In this document: in pieces, positions 46,701 to 57,170 of the stretch | Layout of the letters: each line of letters starts with the position of its first letter | Position numbering within the stretch: position 1 is the stretch's first letter | Source of the DNA: Silurus meridionalis | Lineage: Eukaryota > Chordata > Actinopteri > Siluriformes > Siluridae | Direction: 5' to 3' | Length of the DNA: 64,000 bases | Assembly: GCF_014805685.1 (NCBI RefSeq) | Contig: NC_060887.1 | Coordinates: 16,522,463-16,586,462, forward strand | Notes under the pieces: generated by a model | Told to the model about the DNA's origin: nothing | The model's database searches: none | Seen by the model: the letters and a program-made list of their open reading frames with translations, nothing else | Program-made: the position numbers and the translations under genes

Positions 46701-49700
46701 CATTGTGCCTGGCCCAGTTGAAGACCAAGATTCTTTCCCTCACTACAGAGAGAAATCAGCAACACTGGGATTGTGGATAATGGTACAAAACCTAACTGAG
46801 AGGGGGAAAAAAGAGATTGAAATAAGAGAGAACAAAACTTTTGGGTGTGGAAAAACACCAAAACCAATGTGCAAACACTGCTCACAGAAAACAACCCACT
46901 CATTCAAACGACCAGATCCTTTGGGTACAATTATTCTTCTATATTTTTGGCTCTTAATGTAGTTGCACCTTCATAAATTTCATTCAAATACCCCTGGGAT
47001 AGAGTATGATTATGTGCGTGTGATGTGTACTGTGTTCTATGGAGCACAGTATAGAAAACAGTGAACGACTCATGCTTTTGCGTTCTATTGCATCCACAAG
47101 GTAAATCTTTCAGTTTGCTTTTAACCATATGGCAAATTTTCCATCCAAAAAGGACAATTTTAGAGGACTATTTCTTACATGAACATATTAAATAGATGAT
47201 AACACTTCATAACATTTCATGCTTTTTTAACTCTGAAATTGTAAAAGTATTTCATTTAAACTAATTTGATGAATAATAATATATAAAGAACACTGAACAT
47301 TACTATTTCAGTTGGGCCACTTATACTAAAACTATCCGTTCTAATTTAAAACTCTATATTACCTGGAGTAAAACTCTCAAACTGTTCAATGCAATATTTT
47401 TTGTCATTCAGGAATGTACACAAGCTTGGCCAAACAACCTTCCTTCCACAAAAATAATTATCACCTACCTAAAATAAATAAAAATGACTCGAGTAACCGG
47501 CATTACTCCAAGCGTCACTTCATTCTTGTTTCCTTACAGGCCGCTGTCATTGATGCATGAGGCATTGCTTTTACTCCATCAAAACTCAAAAATCATGAAA
47601 AAAAAATATTTTGATTTAAGTGTATTTAGGTTTTTATAATGTTATTATTTAGGTGTATTTTGACCATGGGTTTAAAGAGCGAGAAGTTTTGTACAGGTTG
47701 CCTTCAAAATCAGAGTTGACTAACTTCTGAGATAAAGGAGAACATTTAAATATCTAGAATGCACATTGTCAATCACATGCCTAAGCATACGTGTAGTGCG
47801 AGTTTACATAAACATACATCCAATCAATCAAATATGAGAGTAATCACCATGGCAACTAATCAAACTGAAGCGAAAAAAAGAAAGCTTTGTCCTCAGTTTA
47901 TACGTGTACAATCCCTGATGTACACTTTCCCCAACAGTGCTCTCCCTGATGAATCACTCAGAACCAGACAGAAGCTCACAGTAAACGAATCTGGTGATCA
48001 GATTGTGACTAAACAATGAGCAGGACGCATCTGTGTTCAATGAACCGCACTGAACCACAAGACCAGGTGCGGAGAGACGCCGTTTTCTGCACACCGTTAC
48101 ACAGCTCAAGGCCAACAGCGGTCAACACGCAACAATACAGCAGAAAGACTGACAATGTGGAAATGATTAACTCAGTTACTGCATGCCTTTCATACACTGA
48201 ACACTGACGTGCGCCAAAAAAAGGATAACATTTCTGAAAGTTGAAAAAGCTCACAAGGAGATCTAATTGCACTGTTTTGCACACAGCTGTAGAAAATATT
48301 TCAAATACAAGCCTCTCTAAATCACAGAGTAGCGAGAGATGGACATCGCCTCATTTTACTGCCAATAGAGATGAAAGCCACCTGAAGCACAGTGCAACCA
48401 TGCAAACAATACAATCTGAGGCTGATTTCATGTGTTGCAATTGAGTCCAAGTAATCGAATCTAATTGCACCTTTTCATGAGAGAGATTTTTATCCTGCAC
48501 ATCACGGCGAAAACGACAAGCAGTTTTTCTGTAATGCTCTCAATTGCAAGATCTGTTGCAGATAAGCTGTAACTGCTCTAAGCCCCAGGGTTCATCTATT
48601 CTGTGCTCGATACACGAACCATAATTCAACACACGCAACTGACAAGCCAGTTCACCTGCAATGTCACAACATGTTTCCCAAATGATAGACGAGCTGAATT
48701 ACGATTCCCATCACAAGGTTGCGTTCTGTCTTTATGAAGGGCTAGAGGATTCAGTCATACCTGACTCAGCTGTTAGGAACTGGACCAGCTGGGGATTCCT
48801 GTGGACGCAACTGTGCATCACTGTGCTGGAACACTTATGAGGTGATCAACTCTCAAATTCATGCAAACAAAAACCAACATGGCCACTCGAGATAAAGCTG
48901 CATAAGAGCTCATTCATTATTTAGTTCTTGTAATATTGCAGTACTGATATTGCAGCAGGTTGGTATATAGATATAAATGTGACCTAAAAGGATTTCATTC
49001 ATCCAGAGAAATATTCCACAAAAGTACTGATGTGGGTGATCTCATACAGCATTTGTTTAAAAAAAAAAGTTGTAGGTGTTATTAATATAAAATAATCATA
49101 TTTTTTTAGGATACATCAGATCGCAGACTTATGTAATGAGTAGAGAGATATTTAATGATCCAGATCGCAGCCCAAACTTGTTTAGAAATAAAGTTCCTTC
49201 ATCCAGTTAAACTCCCGAGTGTCCCTCCTACCTTCCAGCGTGACCACACGGCCGGCTCTCTTTAAACCCTGTACCGCCTCGTCGTGCGTGGCGTCGCGCA
49301 GGTTCACGCCGTTCACCGACAGTATAGCGTCGCCGACGTAAAGCGCGTGCGTCTGGTCTGCGGCTAGCCCCTTGAAGATCTTGCTGATGAGTATCGGCAT
49401 CTTGTTTTCCTTCCCACCTTTGATGCTGATGCCCAGGCCGCCCACGTCCTGCTTCACGACCCTTACGCACCGCTTCCTGTTGGCGATGGCCTCAGGGACG
49501 CGCTCGGGCGAGTCTGCCCCGGCGGTCCTCGCACCGGTGTCGGGACTGTCGGGGCTCGTTCGCGACCCGTTTGCCACGCCGTTCACGTCGCCGCTCCCGG
49601 CCGCGTCCTCGCAGCTCAGCGCGAGCGCCTCGTCGCTCAGCTCGGCCAGCACCCGGTGCCATCGCTCCCGCACCAGCACTTCCAAAACGCCACTTTTCTG

Positions 49701-49736
49701 CACGCGCATGCCGGAAGCCGCCGACGCTACCGCCAT
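29174..49736 (-). CDS. sntb1: beta-1-syntrophin (SNTB1), 7 coding exons
   Basis: SNTB1 is a peripheral membrane adaptor that binds dystrophin, utrophin and dystrobrevin and recruits channels and kinases through its PDZ domain. Seven exons with GT-AG junctions and matching phases give 514 residues (human is about 538), with the same seven-exon layout I recall for the human gene. Domain order: split PH1 (about 15-45 and 170-290) interrupted by the PDZ domain (about 90-170, carboxylate loop GLGI at 100-103, then [20 protein letters not shown]), PH2 (about 299-415) and the syntrophin-unique C-terminus (about 430-514, ending RLGLVN). [27 protein letters not shown] and HSPDAKHT favour beta-1 over other syntrophins. 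The N-terminal linker (about 45-85) is shorter than in mammals. It converges on MTBP. Confidence 0.97.
29399..29586 (-). CDS. sntb1: SNTB1 exon 6
   Basis: The acceptor is TCCTTGTTTCAG and the donor GAAATT|GTGAGT. It encodes [20 protein letters not shown], then [25 protein letters not shown] (residues about 422-484), a strong match to the syntrophin-unique domain. Intron 6 is only 132 bases. Confidence 0.96.
29587..34194 (-). other. SNTB1 intron 5
   Basis: 4.6 kb, AT-rich and gene-free. It carries a T-run at about 31738-31764 and a long inverted repeat (32790-32829 with 32897-32936) annotated separately. No transposase or reverse transcriptase sequence was recognised. Confidence 0.7.
32790..32936. 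repeat. inverted repeat with 40-bp arms, SNTB1 intron 5
   Basis: The arm 32790-32829 and the reverse complement of 32897-32936 agree at 39 of 40 positions; the loop is 67 bases. The single difference would be a G-U pair in a + strand transcript and an A-C mismatch in a - strand (SNTB1 sense) transcript. No clear target-site duplication flanks it. Confidence 0.95.
34195..34391 (-). CDS. sntb1: SNTB1 exon 5
   Basis: The acceptor is TGCCTTTCAG and the donor ACCA|GTAAGT. It encodes [40 protein letters not shown] and [14 protein letters not shown] (residues about 356-421), the second half of PH2. Confidence 0.96.
34392..35847 (-). other. SNTB1 intron 4
   Basis: 1.5 kb of AT-rich intron. No repeat family, RNA gene or extra exon was recognised. 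Confidence 0.6.
35848..35984 (-). CDS. sntb1: SNTB1 exon 4
   Basis: The acceptor is TTGTGTTTCAG and the donor ACACG|GTATTA. It encodes [33 protein letters not shown] and TYPLLSTR (residues about 311-356), the middle of PH2. Confidence 0.95.
35985..37876 (-). other. SNTB1 intron 3
   Basis: 1.9 kb, gene-free. Nothing recognised apart from short A/T runs. Confidence 0.6.
37877..38081 (-). CDS. sntb1: SNTB1 exon 3
   Basis: The acceptor is TTGTTCTTCAG and the donor GAGAAG|GTTAGT. It encodes [20 protein letters not shown], then [11 protein letters not shown] (residues about 242-310): the end of PH1 and the start of PH2. Confidence 0.95.
38082..41369 (-). other. SNTB1 intron 2
   Basis: 3.3 kb, gene-free. 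Open frames here (for example - strand 40740-41123) lack splice sites and recognisable motifs. A pure A-run lies at about 38897-38912. Confidence 0.6.
41370..41589 (-). CDS. sntb1: SNTB1 exon 2
   Basis: The acceptor is TCCTTCACAG and the donor AACAG|GTAAAT. It encodes [52 protein letters not shown] (residues 169-242), the second half of PH1 after the PDZ domain. Confidence 0.96.
43440..43615. repeat. dispersed teleost repeat related to R2 (SNTB1 intron 1)
   Basis: It starts GCATTTGGCAGATGCCCTTA TCCAGAGCAACTTACA and ends with GGTGCTGGGATTTGAAC and a CTTAACCA block. The start is the reverse complement of the core seen at 8890-8930, and the end resembles the R2 copies at 3.1 and 19.5 kb. It is a familiar fish repeat whose class I cannot state with certainty. 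Confidence 0.6.
45901..47019. repeat. pair of 80-bp direct repeats about 1.04 kb apart (SNTB1 intron 1)
   Basis: 45901-45981 and 46941-47019 share AATGTAGTTGCACCTTCAT, then ATACCCCTGG, then ATAGAGTATGAT, about 85% identical by eye over 80 bases. The segment between them holds an open frame at 46558-46962. It could be an old local duplication or the ends of an unrecognised element. Confidence 0.75.
49232..49736 (-). CDS. sntb1: SNTB1 exon 1
   Basis: The ATG at 49736-49734 starts [20 protein letters not shown], the syntrophin N-terminus (first part of PH1, [20 protein letters not shown]). A variable linker follows, then the PDZ domain from [20 protein letters not shown] to VTLE (residues 1-168). 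The donor is CTGGAAG|GTAGGA. The exon is strongly GC- and CpG-rich, unlike the rest of the gene. Confidence 0.97.
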
Positions 49737-50040
49737 CTTTGGAGCATTTCTGACGATAAAACGAGTATGAGTGCGTGTGTGTGGTTTTTTTTATTAACGC
49801 ACGCGGGACTTTGTCCTCGCGCCAAACTCACGAGCGCGTCGGAAAAGTTTGAGCGCGTCTCCGGTGCATGCCTGCTGGAGCGTCGCTCCACTCCGACACA
49901 CACACCACATCCGTGTTGGGTGGAGCAGCAGCTGTATGGGATGTGTCCTATCGGGGTGAGAGGAGTGTGTGAGGCGCGTGAAGCTCCCGGTGTCCGGAAA
50001 CCGATAGAAAAAAAACACGCGCTAACCTTCATTTAAAACA
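49737..50040 (-). promoter_or_regulatory. SNTB1 CpG-rich 5' region
   Basis: Together with exon 1 this forms a CpG-rich island (about 49230-50060) in otherwise AT-rich DNA, as expected at the start of a broadly expressed vertebrate gene. It probably holds the transcription start and 5' UTR. I see no convincing TATA box. Confidence 0.6.
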
Positions 50041-50166
50041 CCCGGAGTAGACGGACGATTCACAAAAGACTCGATTCTCTGTACTCGACTCTCATGAGAG
50101 TCAAGTGAACCGATTCTCGAACACTATAATACTATAAACGACATATTATACTATATATAATATATA

Positions 50167-50169
<3 letters not shown>

Positions 50170-50234
<65 letters not shown>
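50170..50234. repeat. (TA)n tract upstream of SNTB1
   Basis: About 65 bases of alternating TA, embedded in a wider TA-rich zone (50125-50280), some 430 bases upstream of the SNTB1 ATG. It can form a cruciform by itself. Confidence 0.95.
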
Positions 50235-50236
<2 letters not shown>

Positions 50237-51648
50237 TATATACTATTTATTATATTATATACTATTCACATATACTATATAGCAGTGGTGGGCTGTCAGA
50301 GCCAGGAAAGGCCTATCAGAATCACTGTTAATGTTTTAATATAGTTTTTGTCCATGTATAAGTGTTAAAATTTTTTACCAATAGTCTATTCTCTTCATTA
50401 AATGGCGTTTCTCTTGTGTGCGCTGCTGAGTGTCTATATGTTGGAGTTTCTCTGAAAATCAGATTGCACACTGTGTTGCTGAGGTCAAAGGTATCTGTCA
50501 TGACATAAGGCCTTCACAGTCAGCACCTGCAAACATTTTTATCATAAACTCCATGTTGCTTGAAGCTGTTGCCAATCATATTGCGATTTGGACACTCCAA
50601 AGCCTCCTGGAAGGCGATCCGATCAAGTCGGCATTTTCACATTCTTTAATTGGACAGTCAGAGCACGTGCGAGTCAGAGTTCACAAACCCCATCTATAGA
50701 AAACTGCACAAGCTTAAATATATTTATGTGGATTCATAGCTGTTTTCTATATTATATTGATAGTATAAGTATATAATAAATATAATAAGCTGTGTGGCAC
50801 TTGAGCTGGATTGTGAATGTGATATGCCTTTATCATGCAAATGTTTCTCTGCTGCCACAAGAAAGCAGGTGATTTTATGACATGATATGAAACTGAATGT
50901 CGGGTGCGAAATTAAAAAGCCTGGGTCAATGACATGAATCAGTAAATCGTAAAGTGAGTCAATCTCATGGTATTATACTGTATAAACTTAGCAAACATGG
51001 GATTCCCCAGCCAGGGCTCACATGAATATCCGCTACTTTTTCTAAAACACTGTTTAAAAGTTGGACCATGTAAGGAAAAGTAAAGGCTGGAGAGCAGTGC
51101 AGGTCTACATGTGTTTGGACTTTACTTGGTAATTGTTTTGATGACTTTAATCCTTGTACACCTCGTAAGTTTTGGATTAACTTTGTGTTTCATTGTTTAA
51201 GTCAACTGCAAAATGAGTTGCTTTCAACATAAACTTAAATGATAGTCCACTTTTAAGCAGAAAAGTTTAGTTTTTTGATTCAACATTACACTCAAATTGT
51301 AAATATACTGCTCAGCTTTGTTGGCCTATGTAAGAACAGCTTTATTACTAATATTTGACTAGGACTACTTCTTTAAACACTAAAGGACCATGAGCCTAAT
51401 CAATTATTTTCTTAATGCTTTAATTCTAAACCTTAAAATGCTTTTCACGCAGAAACTTTATGACTTATATATGCATAGAATAGGCTTTAAATTAACAAAA
51501 CAAGCTGTACTTATCATTTACTGTTGTTTTATCTGCAGGCATATATCACACAGTGCAAATGCAAGCAGAGGGTGTGACAATTTCCTGCAATCATCATGAC
51601 TGTAAGGTGTAAACTCTCACTAATGAAACATATAGGGTAAGTTTATAG

Positions 51649-51649
<1 letters not shown>

Positions 51650-51696
<47 letters not shown>

Positions 51697-51717
51697 TCTC
51701 TCTCTCGCACACACACT

Positions 51718-51745
<28 letters not shown>
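51650..51745. repeat. interrupted (CA)n microsatellite
   Basis: Two CA tracts separated by a short TCTCTCTCGC segment, followed by TATATA. Confidence 0.95.
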
Positions 51746-51755
<10 letters not shown>

Positions 51756-52214
51756 CATGTAAACACGTAAGCATTTCACAGTATTCTGTCATGCTGAGAA
51801 AACTGGCTCAAAAGTGACTGCCAAGTAAGATCCAGTATAGCAACTGACAAAGTGAATCAACAAAATACGGTTTTAGTGCCATCTAGTGTGTATTGTGAGC
51901 TCTTTATAGGTCTGTAATGCCAAATGCCAAACAAATGCAATAAAATCATTTAACTAGTGTCACATACAGTATATTTTGTACATACCTGTAGAATTAGCAA
52001 TGCCATTTGAATAGAGCCTCTCTGTTATACACGCTGTTTTATACACCATGAACCCTTTCAAATCTTTTGCAGTTCTGCACACATTTGACCTAAGATGTGG
52101 TCATATCTGCAGCAACTCATAGAAAGTAATTAAAGGTGGCTAAAATATAAATTGTAGTACTGCGAGTACGTTATAGTTTTTACATGTATTTATTGACCAA
52201 AAATACCCACAAAA

Positions 52215-52940
52215 TAGCATCTAGCACTATGTGTTAATTTAAAGGGGTTATTGAAGCCAGGTGTTTCAATCAATGGAATGCCAAACAGGCATTAGTTTAG
52301 TAGGCCCTCCGGTGTGTGAAGAACATAACTTGGGTCTTCACTATCAAAATCTGGTCTTCAACATACAGGTCTATGGGCGAGTGACAGATACTCAGGAAAA
52401 GTGTTATTGATGCTCACCAGGCTGGAAAAGGTTTTACATAATTTCTAAAAATTTTGGCATCCATCAATCCACTGTGAGGCAAATGATACACAAATAGAGG
52501 AAAGTCAGCAACACTGTTACTGTCCCAAGTAGGGATAGTCCAGCAAAAATCACTCCAAGGTACAGCAAAACATAATGGGGAGGCTCATAGGACCCCAGGG
52601 TAACATCTTTAGGACCTACAGGCTACTCTTGTATCAAGAAATGTCAATATTCATAAGTCCACCATCAGGCTAACATTGAACAAGAACAGTGCAAAAAAAA
52701 AAAAAAAAAACACTGCTTCCTGACTGAAGGTTGCACAAGATCATGTGGACTAGCCAGAAGCCTATTAGTATTTTTTTGTGTACAGAAGAATTCCGGGTTT
52801 TTAATTTTGTGCGGCAAAAAAAAAAATGCTTTTAACCTCATTCTAGATGTAAAGCATGGCGATAGTGGCATCATGGTTTGGGGCTGCTTTGGGCTGATGT
52901 GTAATTTGCTTAGGAGAGGAGCATGCTCAGTCGGCTCTCC
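52215..52940 (+). mobile_element. Tc1-like transposon relic, left part
   Basis: Decayed + strand sequence. GAAGCCAGGTGTTTCAATCA lies near the start, a helix-turn-helix-like stretch with ATCCACTGTGAGGCAAATGA lies near 52465, and near 52853 the frame gives KHGDSGIMVWGCF, the signature block of Tc1-type transposases. Stops and A-runs break it. It stops abruptly where the DIRS element starts; its continuation appears at 56306. Confidence 0.75.
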
Positions 52941-52954
52941 TGCAATTTGACTGC

Positions 52955-55900
52955 TCACATTGTAGTCGTATGGCTATGTGCATTCTCCGCTTGCCAGATG
53001 TCGTGGAGAAAGCGGTGCCAGATGTAGTGGGGTTCACAAGCGGATCTGATAGAAGTCATGGAGACAGGCGCATCCCTTTCTCCCACCTCACCTTATAGGT
53101 CTAGCGCTCACTCCCTAGGGGAAGCATGTGCTTTGGCGGTTTCTTTCCCCTGCATGAGCAGCGTGGCGCTCCACATTTCCTCCTCCGAGGAGGGAGAGAT
53201 TATGAAAGCTAGCGAGCCCACGGACTCCTCCCAGCCTGTGTTGTACGAGGCGCTCCTGGAGGTAGTGACGTGGGCCGTGTCCAAGCACGTGCTAGATTGG
53301 CTGGACGAGAAGTAAAAGCAGTGCACACCCAGCAAGCTGGATGAACGCTTCCTGCGCCCTGCATCTCAGCCTCCACGCTGTGGTCTGCCTTTTTTTTCCC
53401 GGATCTGCACACTGAGGTGTCCAGATCCTGGGATATCCCGTATGTGGCCCGCCTCTTCACCCCACAAACCTCGCTGCATTCAAACGCCGTGGGGACGAAG
53501 AAGTGTGGCTATGTGACGATGCCACGTGTGGAGGAGACGCTAGCTAGCTATCTCTCCCCGGGTGTAGTGTCGTCCTTAAAGACCCTGGAAGTCCTGGCTG
53601 ACGAAGTGTCTAAGTGGGTCCTGCACACAGTAGAGAAGGGCTTCTCTATTCAGTTCGGGTCCTCTCTCCCCCGTTTTACGGGGCGTGTTCCACTCTGGTG
53701 GGTCCCGAGCAGCCTCTGGTCCTGGAAGTAAGCACTTTCCTTAGGAATGGGGGCCATAGAAATGGTCCCTCCTTTATTTAGCGAGTCTGGCTTCTACAGC
53801 CAGTACTTCGGTGTTCCAAAGAAGGTTGGGGGGTTGCATCAAATTCTAGATCTATGCTTTTTGACCACTTGCTATGAGGATCAGGTTCAGGATGCTCACT
53901 CCTAAGCAGGTCGTGTCTCAGATCAGGTACGAGGTTTGTCTCGATAGATCTAAAGCACGCATACTTCCACATATTCATTCTTCTTGTTCACAGGAGTTCC
54001 CTGAGGCTTGTTTTCAGGGGCGAAACTTACCAATATCGGGTCCTCCCATTCGGCTTGGCGCTTTCACCCCGCACCTACACAAATGCATGGATTTGGCTTT
54101 GACCCCGCTCAGGCTTTGGGGCATCCACATTCGGAACTAAATCGATGATTGGTTGACATTAGCTCGATCAGTCCAGCATCGAGATGCTGTTCATGCCTGT
54201 AAGAAGGAACTGGGGGTAAGACTAAACACCAAGAAGAGTGTGCTTTCTCCAGTGCAGAGAACCACCTTCTTATACATGGTGGGAGACTTAACCATAATGC
54301 GGGCACAGTTGTCTCCCGCTCGGATCAAAGCTATCCTCACGACAGTCAAGAGAAGGTCAGTCACTCATTGTGAAGCAGTTCCAGAGGCTGCTGGGACTCG
54401 TGGCAGCAGCATCCAGTGTGATTCCACTCGGTCTGCTGCACATGAAACCCCTCCAGTGGTGGCTCAGAGACAGAGGGTTCTCCTGAAAGGTTAATCCACT
54501 TCGTACTATCAAGGTCTCGCAGCAAGCCCTCCGAGCCTTAGAATTGTGGAAAGAACCTGCGTTCCTGTCTCAGGGCCCCATCCTGGGAGCTTCTTGTCAT
54601 CACGTAATGCTAATGACGGGGTGGGTAGCGGTCATGAGTGGTCACTCCGCCCAAGGTCGGTGGAACAAGCTCCATCTCACATGGCCCATAAACTGCCTGG
54701 AGATGCTGGCCGTGTTTTTGGCTCTGAAACACTTCCTCCTAGACCTGAGGGGTTGCCATGTGCTGGTCCGTATGGACAGCACATCGGTGGTCTCTTACAT
54801 CAACCACCAGGGGGTCTCCGATCTCGCCCCCTATACAGGCTGGCATGGCAGATCCTCCTGTCTTCTAATCAGGAAACAGACACCCTTTCGAGGCAAGGGC
54901 CGAGGCCTGGGGAATGGAAGCTCCACCCTGAGCTGGTGGAGCGGATATGGTGGAGGTCTTACAGAACACAGTTGGATCCGTTTGCGACTCAAGAGACATC
55001 ACACTGTTCTCTCTGGTTCTCCCTCACTCACCCAGCCTCCTTGGGGCTGGACGCCATGGTACAGATGTGGCTGAGGCTACGCCTGTATCCCCTTTCCCCC
55101 TATCGCGCTGCTCATGGGAGTTCTGGAGAGAGTTTACTAGGAAGGAGTCTGTCTCCTTCTGGTGGCACCTCGATGGCCAGGCAGACCATGGTTTACGGAC
55201 CTGGTGTCCCACCTCGAGGAACCTCTTGGGGAATCCCATGCCCAGAGTTATGAAGGCTGTGGCTGTGGACCCAGAGGGGGCACAGCTCAAAGCAGCTGGT
55301 ATCTCTACTGAGGTTGTGGAGACCATCCTCTACGAGGAGACCATCCTCTACGAGGAGGTTGTATGTTGCTAAATGGCACTTGTTCTCTGTGTGGTGCGAG
55401 CACCAGCAATTATACCAAGTCAACTGCCTGGTTGGTTCAGTGCTGGAGTTCCCCTGCAGGAACAGCTTACAGCTTATTGTGCCCTGCTTGCTGGGCAGTC
55501 GCTGGGTAGACACCCTTGGTGACACGTTCCTGCATGGCACCCGTAGGCTGAGGCCTCGGACACGACCCAAAATGCCTGTGTGGTTCTTGGGCGCCGTGCT
55601 GGCGGGTCTGTCTGAGCCCCCCCCATCCGAGCCATTAGCCGAGGTGGCCCTTAGGCTACCCCAAACCAGGGTATGCACCTAATGTGCCTGCAGCTTTCCC
55701 ATGACCTGTCGTGCTGCAGGCAGTCTACCCTCCTCCTTTTCAGCCCCTGACCAGGAGAAACAAATCGACTGTGTCCGTAGAAAAAGTCGGAGCAGCTGTT
55801 TGTCTGCTATGGCCCCTATAGGCAACAAGCAGACTCTTAGTATTTGGGTTATGGATGCTATTTAATGAGCCCTCTAGTCTCCCTGCTCTTTTTGGGGTCC

Positions 55901-56305
55901 TTCGTCAGGTTCTTACCTTGACCTTAGAGCCACTCCCGTTTCCTCTGTCCTGCACTCTGGATGTACTCTCACACACAAGTCAAGGACTGGTCAGTATGGC
56001 ATGAATGGACACTCGTTCCCAAAGCGCTTTGCTGAAGTTCCTGAAAGGGAACGTCTCTAGGTTATGTATGTAACCTTAGTTCCCTGAGGGAACGAGAGCT
56101 GCATCTCCGAGCCATACTCCCTGCATCCCTGCTGCGTTTTCCCTTCTCATTTGCAGAAGCTAGTGTCGGCTCCACTGCATGCGCATTTTGTGCGCCTTGC
56201 CGTTGGCCAGATATCACACATGGTTCAGAGCGTGGAGGCGTTCCCAAAGCGTTTTGACGCAGCATCATGTTCCCGCAGGGAACTATGTTTACATAAGTAA
56301 CTTAG
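52955..56305 (+). mobile_element. DIRS-type tyrosine-recombinase retrotransposon, decayed
   Basis: Broken + strand frames follow the order of fish DIRS elements. 53058-53731 is gag-like (YVTMPRVEETLASYLSPG). 53760-54500 is reverse-transcriptase remnants (LALTPLRLWGIHIRN, LGVRLNTKKSVLSP). 54540-55250 is RNase H and connecting region (NCLEMLAVFLALKHFLLDLR, DSTSVVSYINHQG, LSRQGPRPGEWKLHPELV). 55314-55680 is the N-terminal part of the tyrosine recombinase (STRRLYVAKWHLFSVWC, FLHGTRRLRP); the catalytic C-terminal part is not recognisable. The 3' end carries palindromic terminal sequence: CTGAAAGGGAACGTCTCTAG and TAGTTCCCTGAGGGAACGAG at 56040-56098, with a related block at about 56268-56305. Frameshifts, stops and an 18-base tandem duplication (55322-55357) show it is inactive. 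Its GC content is far above its surroundings. Confidence 0.88.
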
Positions 56306-56560
56306 AGATGTTGTTCATGCAGCCACACAGCAATACTAAGCACACAAGTCTACAAACAAATGAAGAAAAATGGGTCAAAAGTCCTCCAATTCTTTGATGT
56401 GAATTGATCACCAGTCACAGGATATGTTTGGTCGAAGTTATTGGTGCTTAAATAGATTGTACCAATTATTGAAAACAAAGGTTCACATACTCTTTCTGCC
56501 AGGTATTTAATGTTAGATAATTTTGCTCAGTAAGTTTAAAAACTGACCGTGCATGATATC
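56306..56560 (+). mobile_element. Tc1-like transposon relic, right part
   Basis: Contains ATTGTACCAATTATTGAAAA followed by CAAAGGTTCACATACTCTTT and GGTATTTAATGTTAGATAAT, the C-terminal end and terminal region of the same kind of Tc1-like element as 52215-52940, in the same orientation. About 250 bases of the middle of the transposase seem to be missing between the two parts. Confidence 0.7.
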
Positions 56561-57136
56561 TCACAACAATAGGTTTATTACAGATGTTAGCATTTATACA
56601 TGTGATAGTAAAAAAGAACAATGGCTTCTTGCACAAGGACAAATTATCCTTATTATAATCCATTCCCTATTCCATTCCTTTAATATGCAAATGAGATACT
56701 TGAACACTAGCAGTCTTGTTTAAGCTTTTCAAAGCTCATGATCAAAGAAATGCTGATCTAATTAAAGTTACACATAGATAGTCTCAATAAGCTTGTTCTC
56801 TGATATGTTGGATGTGGCAAACAGTTTTTTCATCTCTTAATGAGAGTTCACTGCTGAAACACTGGTGTCTGTCATTTACATAAAGACAGCATGACAATTA
56901 GGGTTAACCTCTGATGTTATTGTTAGGTGATGGGCCGAATGCTCAGTGCTAGGCCTCTGCAATATATCAGAAAAAGTGTCACAGTCAGGCCAGGCAGTTC
57001 CTTTTACCAAAGTTAATCTTTACCGGAACCTTGAACTGTCAGTTAACTTTTAATTTGTTTACTATAAGCATCCATTAAGATGAGCCCTGCCCACACACAT
57101 TTTATACATACATACATACATACATACATACATACA

Positions 57137-57170
<34 letters not shown>

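Larger units (their letters stand above)
41590..49231 (-). other. SNTB1 intron 1
   Basis: 7.6 kb first intron. It contains a dispersed repeat at 43440-43615 and a pair of direct repeats at 45901-45981 and 46941-47019. A + strand open frame of 134 codons (46558-46962) lies between the direct repeats. The rest is AT-rich with no recognised gene or RNA. Confidence 0.6.
50041..52210. other. flank upstream of SNTB1 with simple repeats
   Basis: A perfect 16-bp palindrome (GACTCTCATGAGAGTC) is at 50087-50102, a (TA)n tract at 50170-50234 and an interrupted (CA)n tract at 51650-51745. The stretch 50283-50710 has a mixed composition that suggests an old interspersed repeat, unassigned. No gene recognised. 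Confidence 0.55.
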
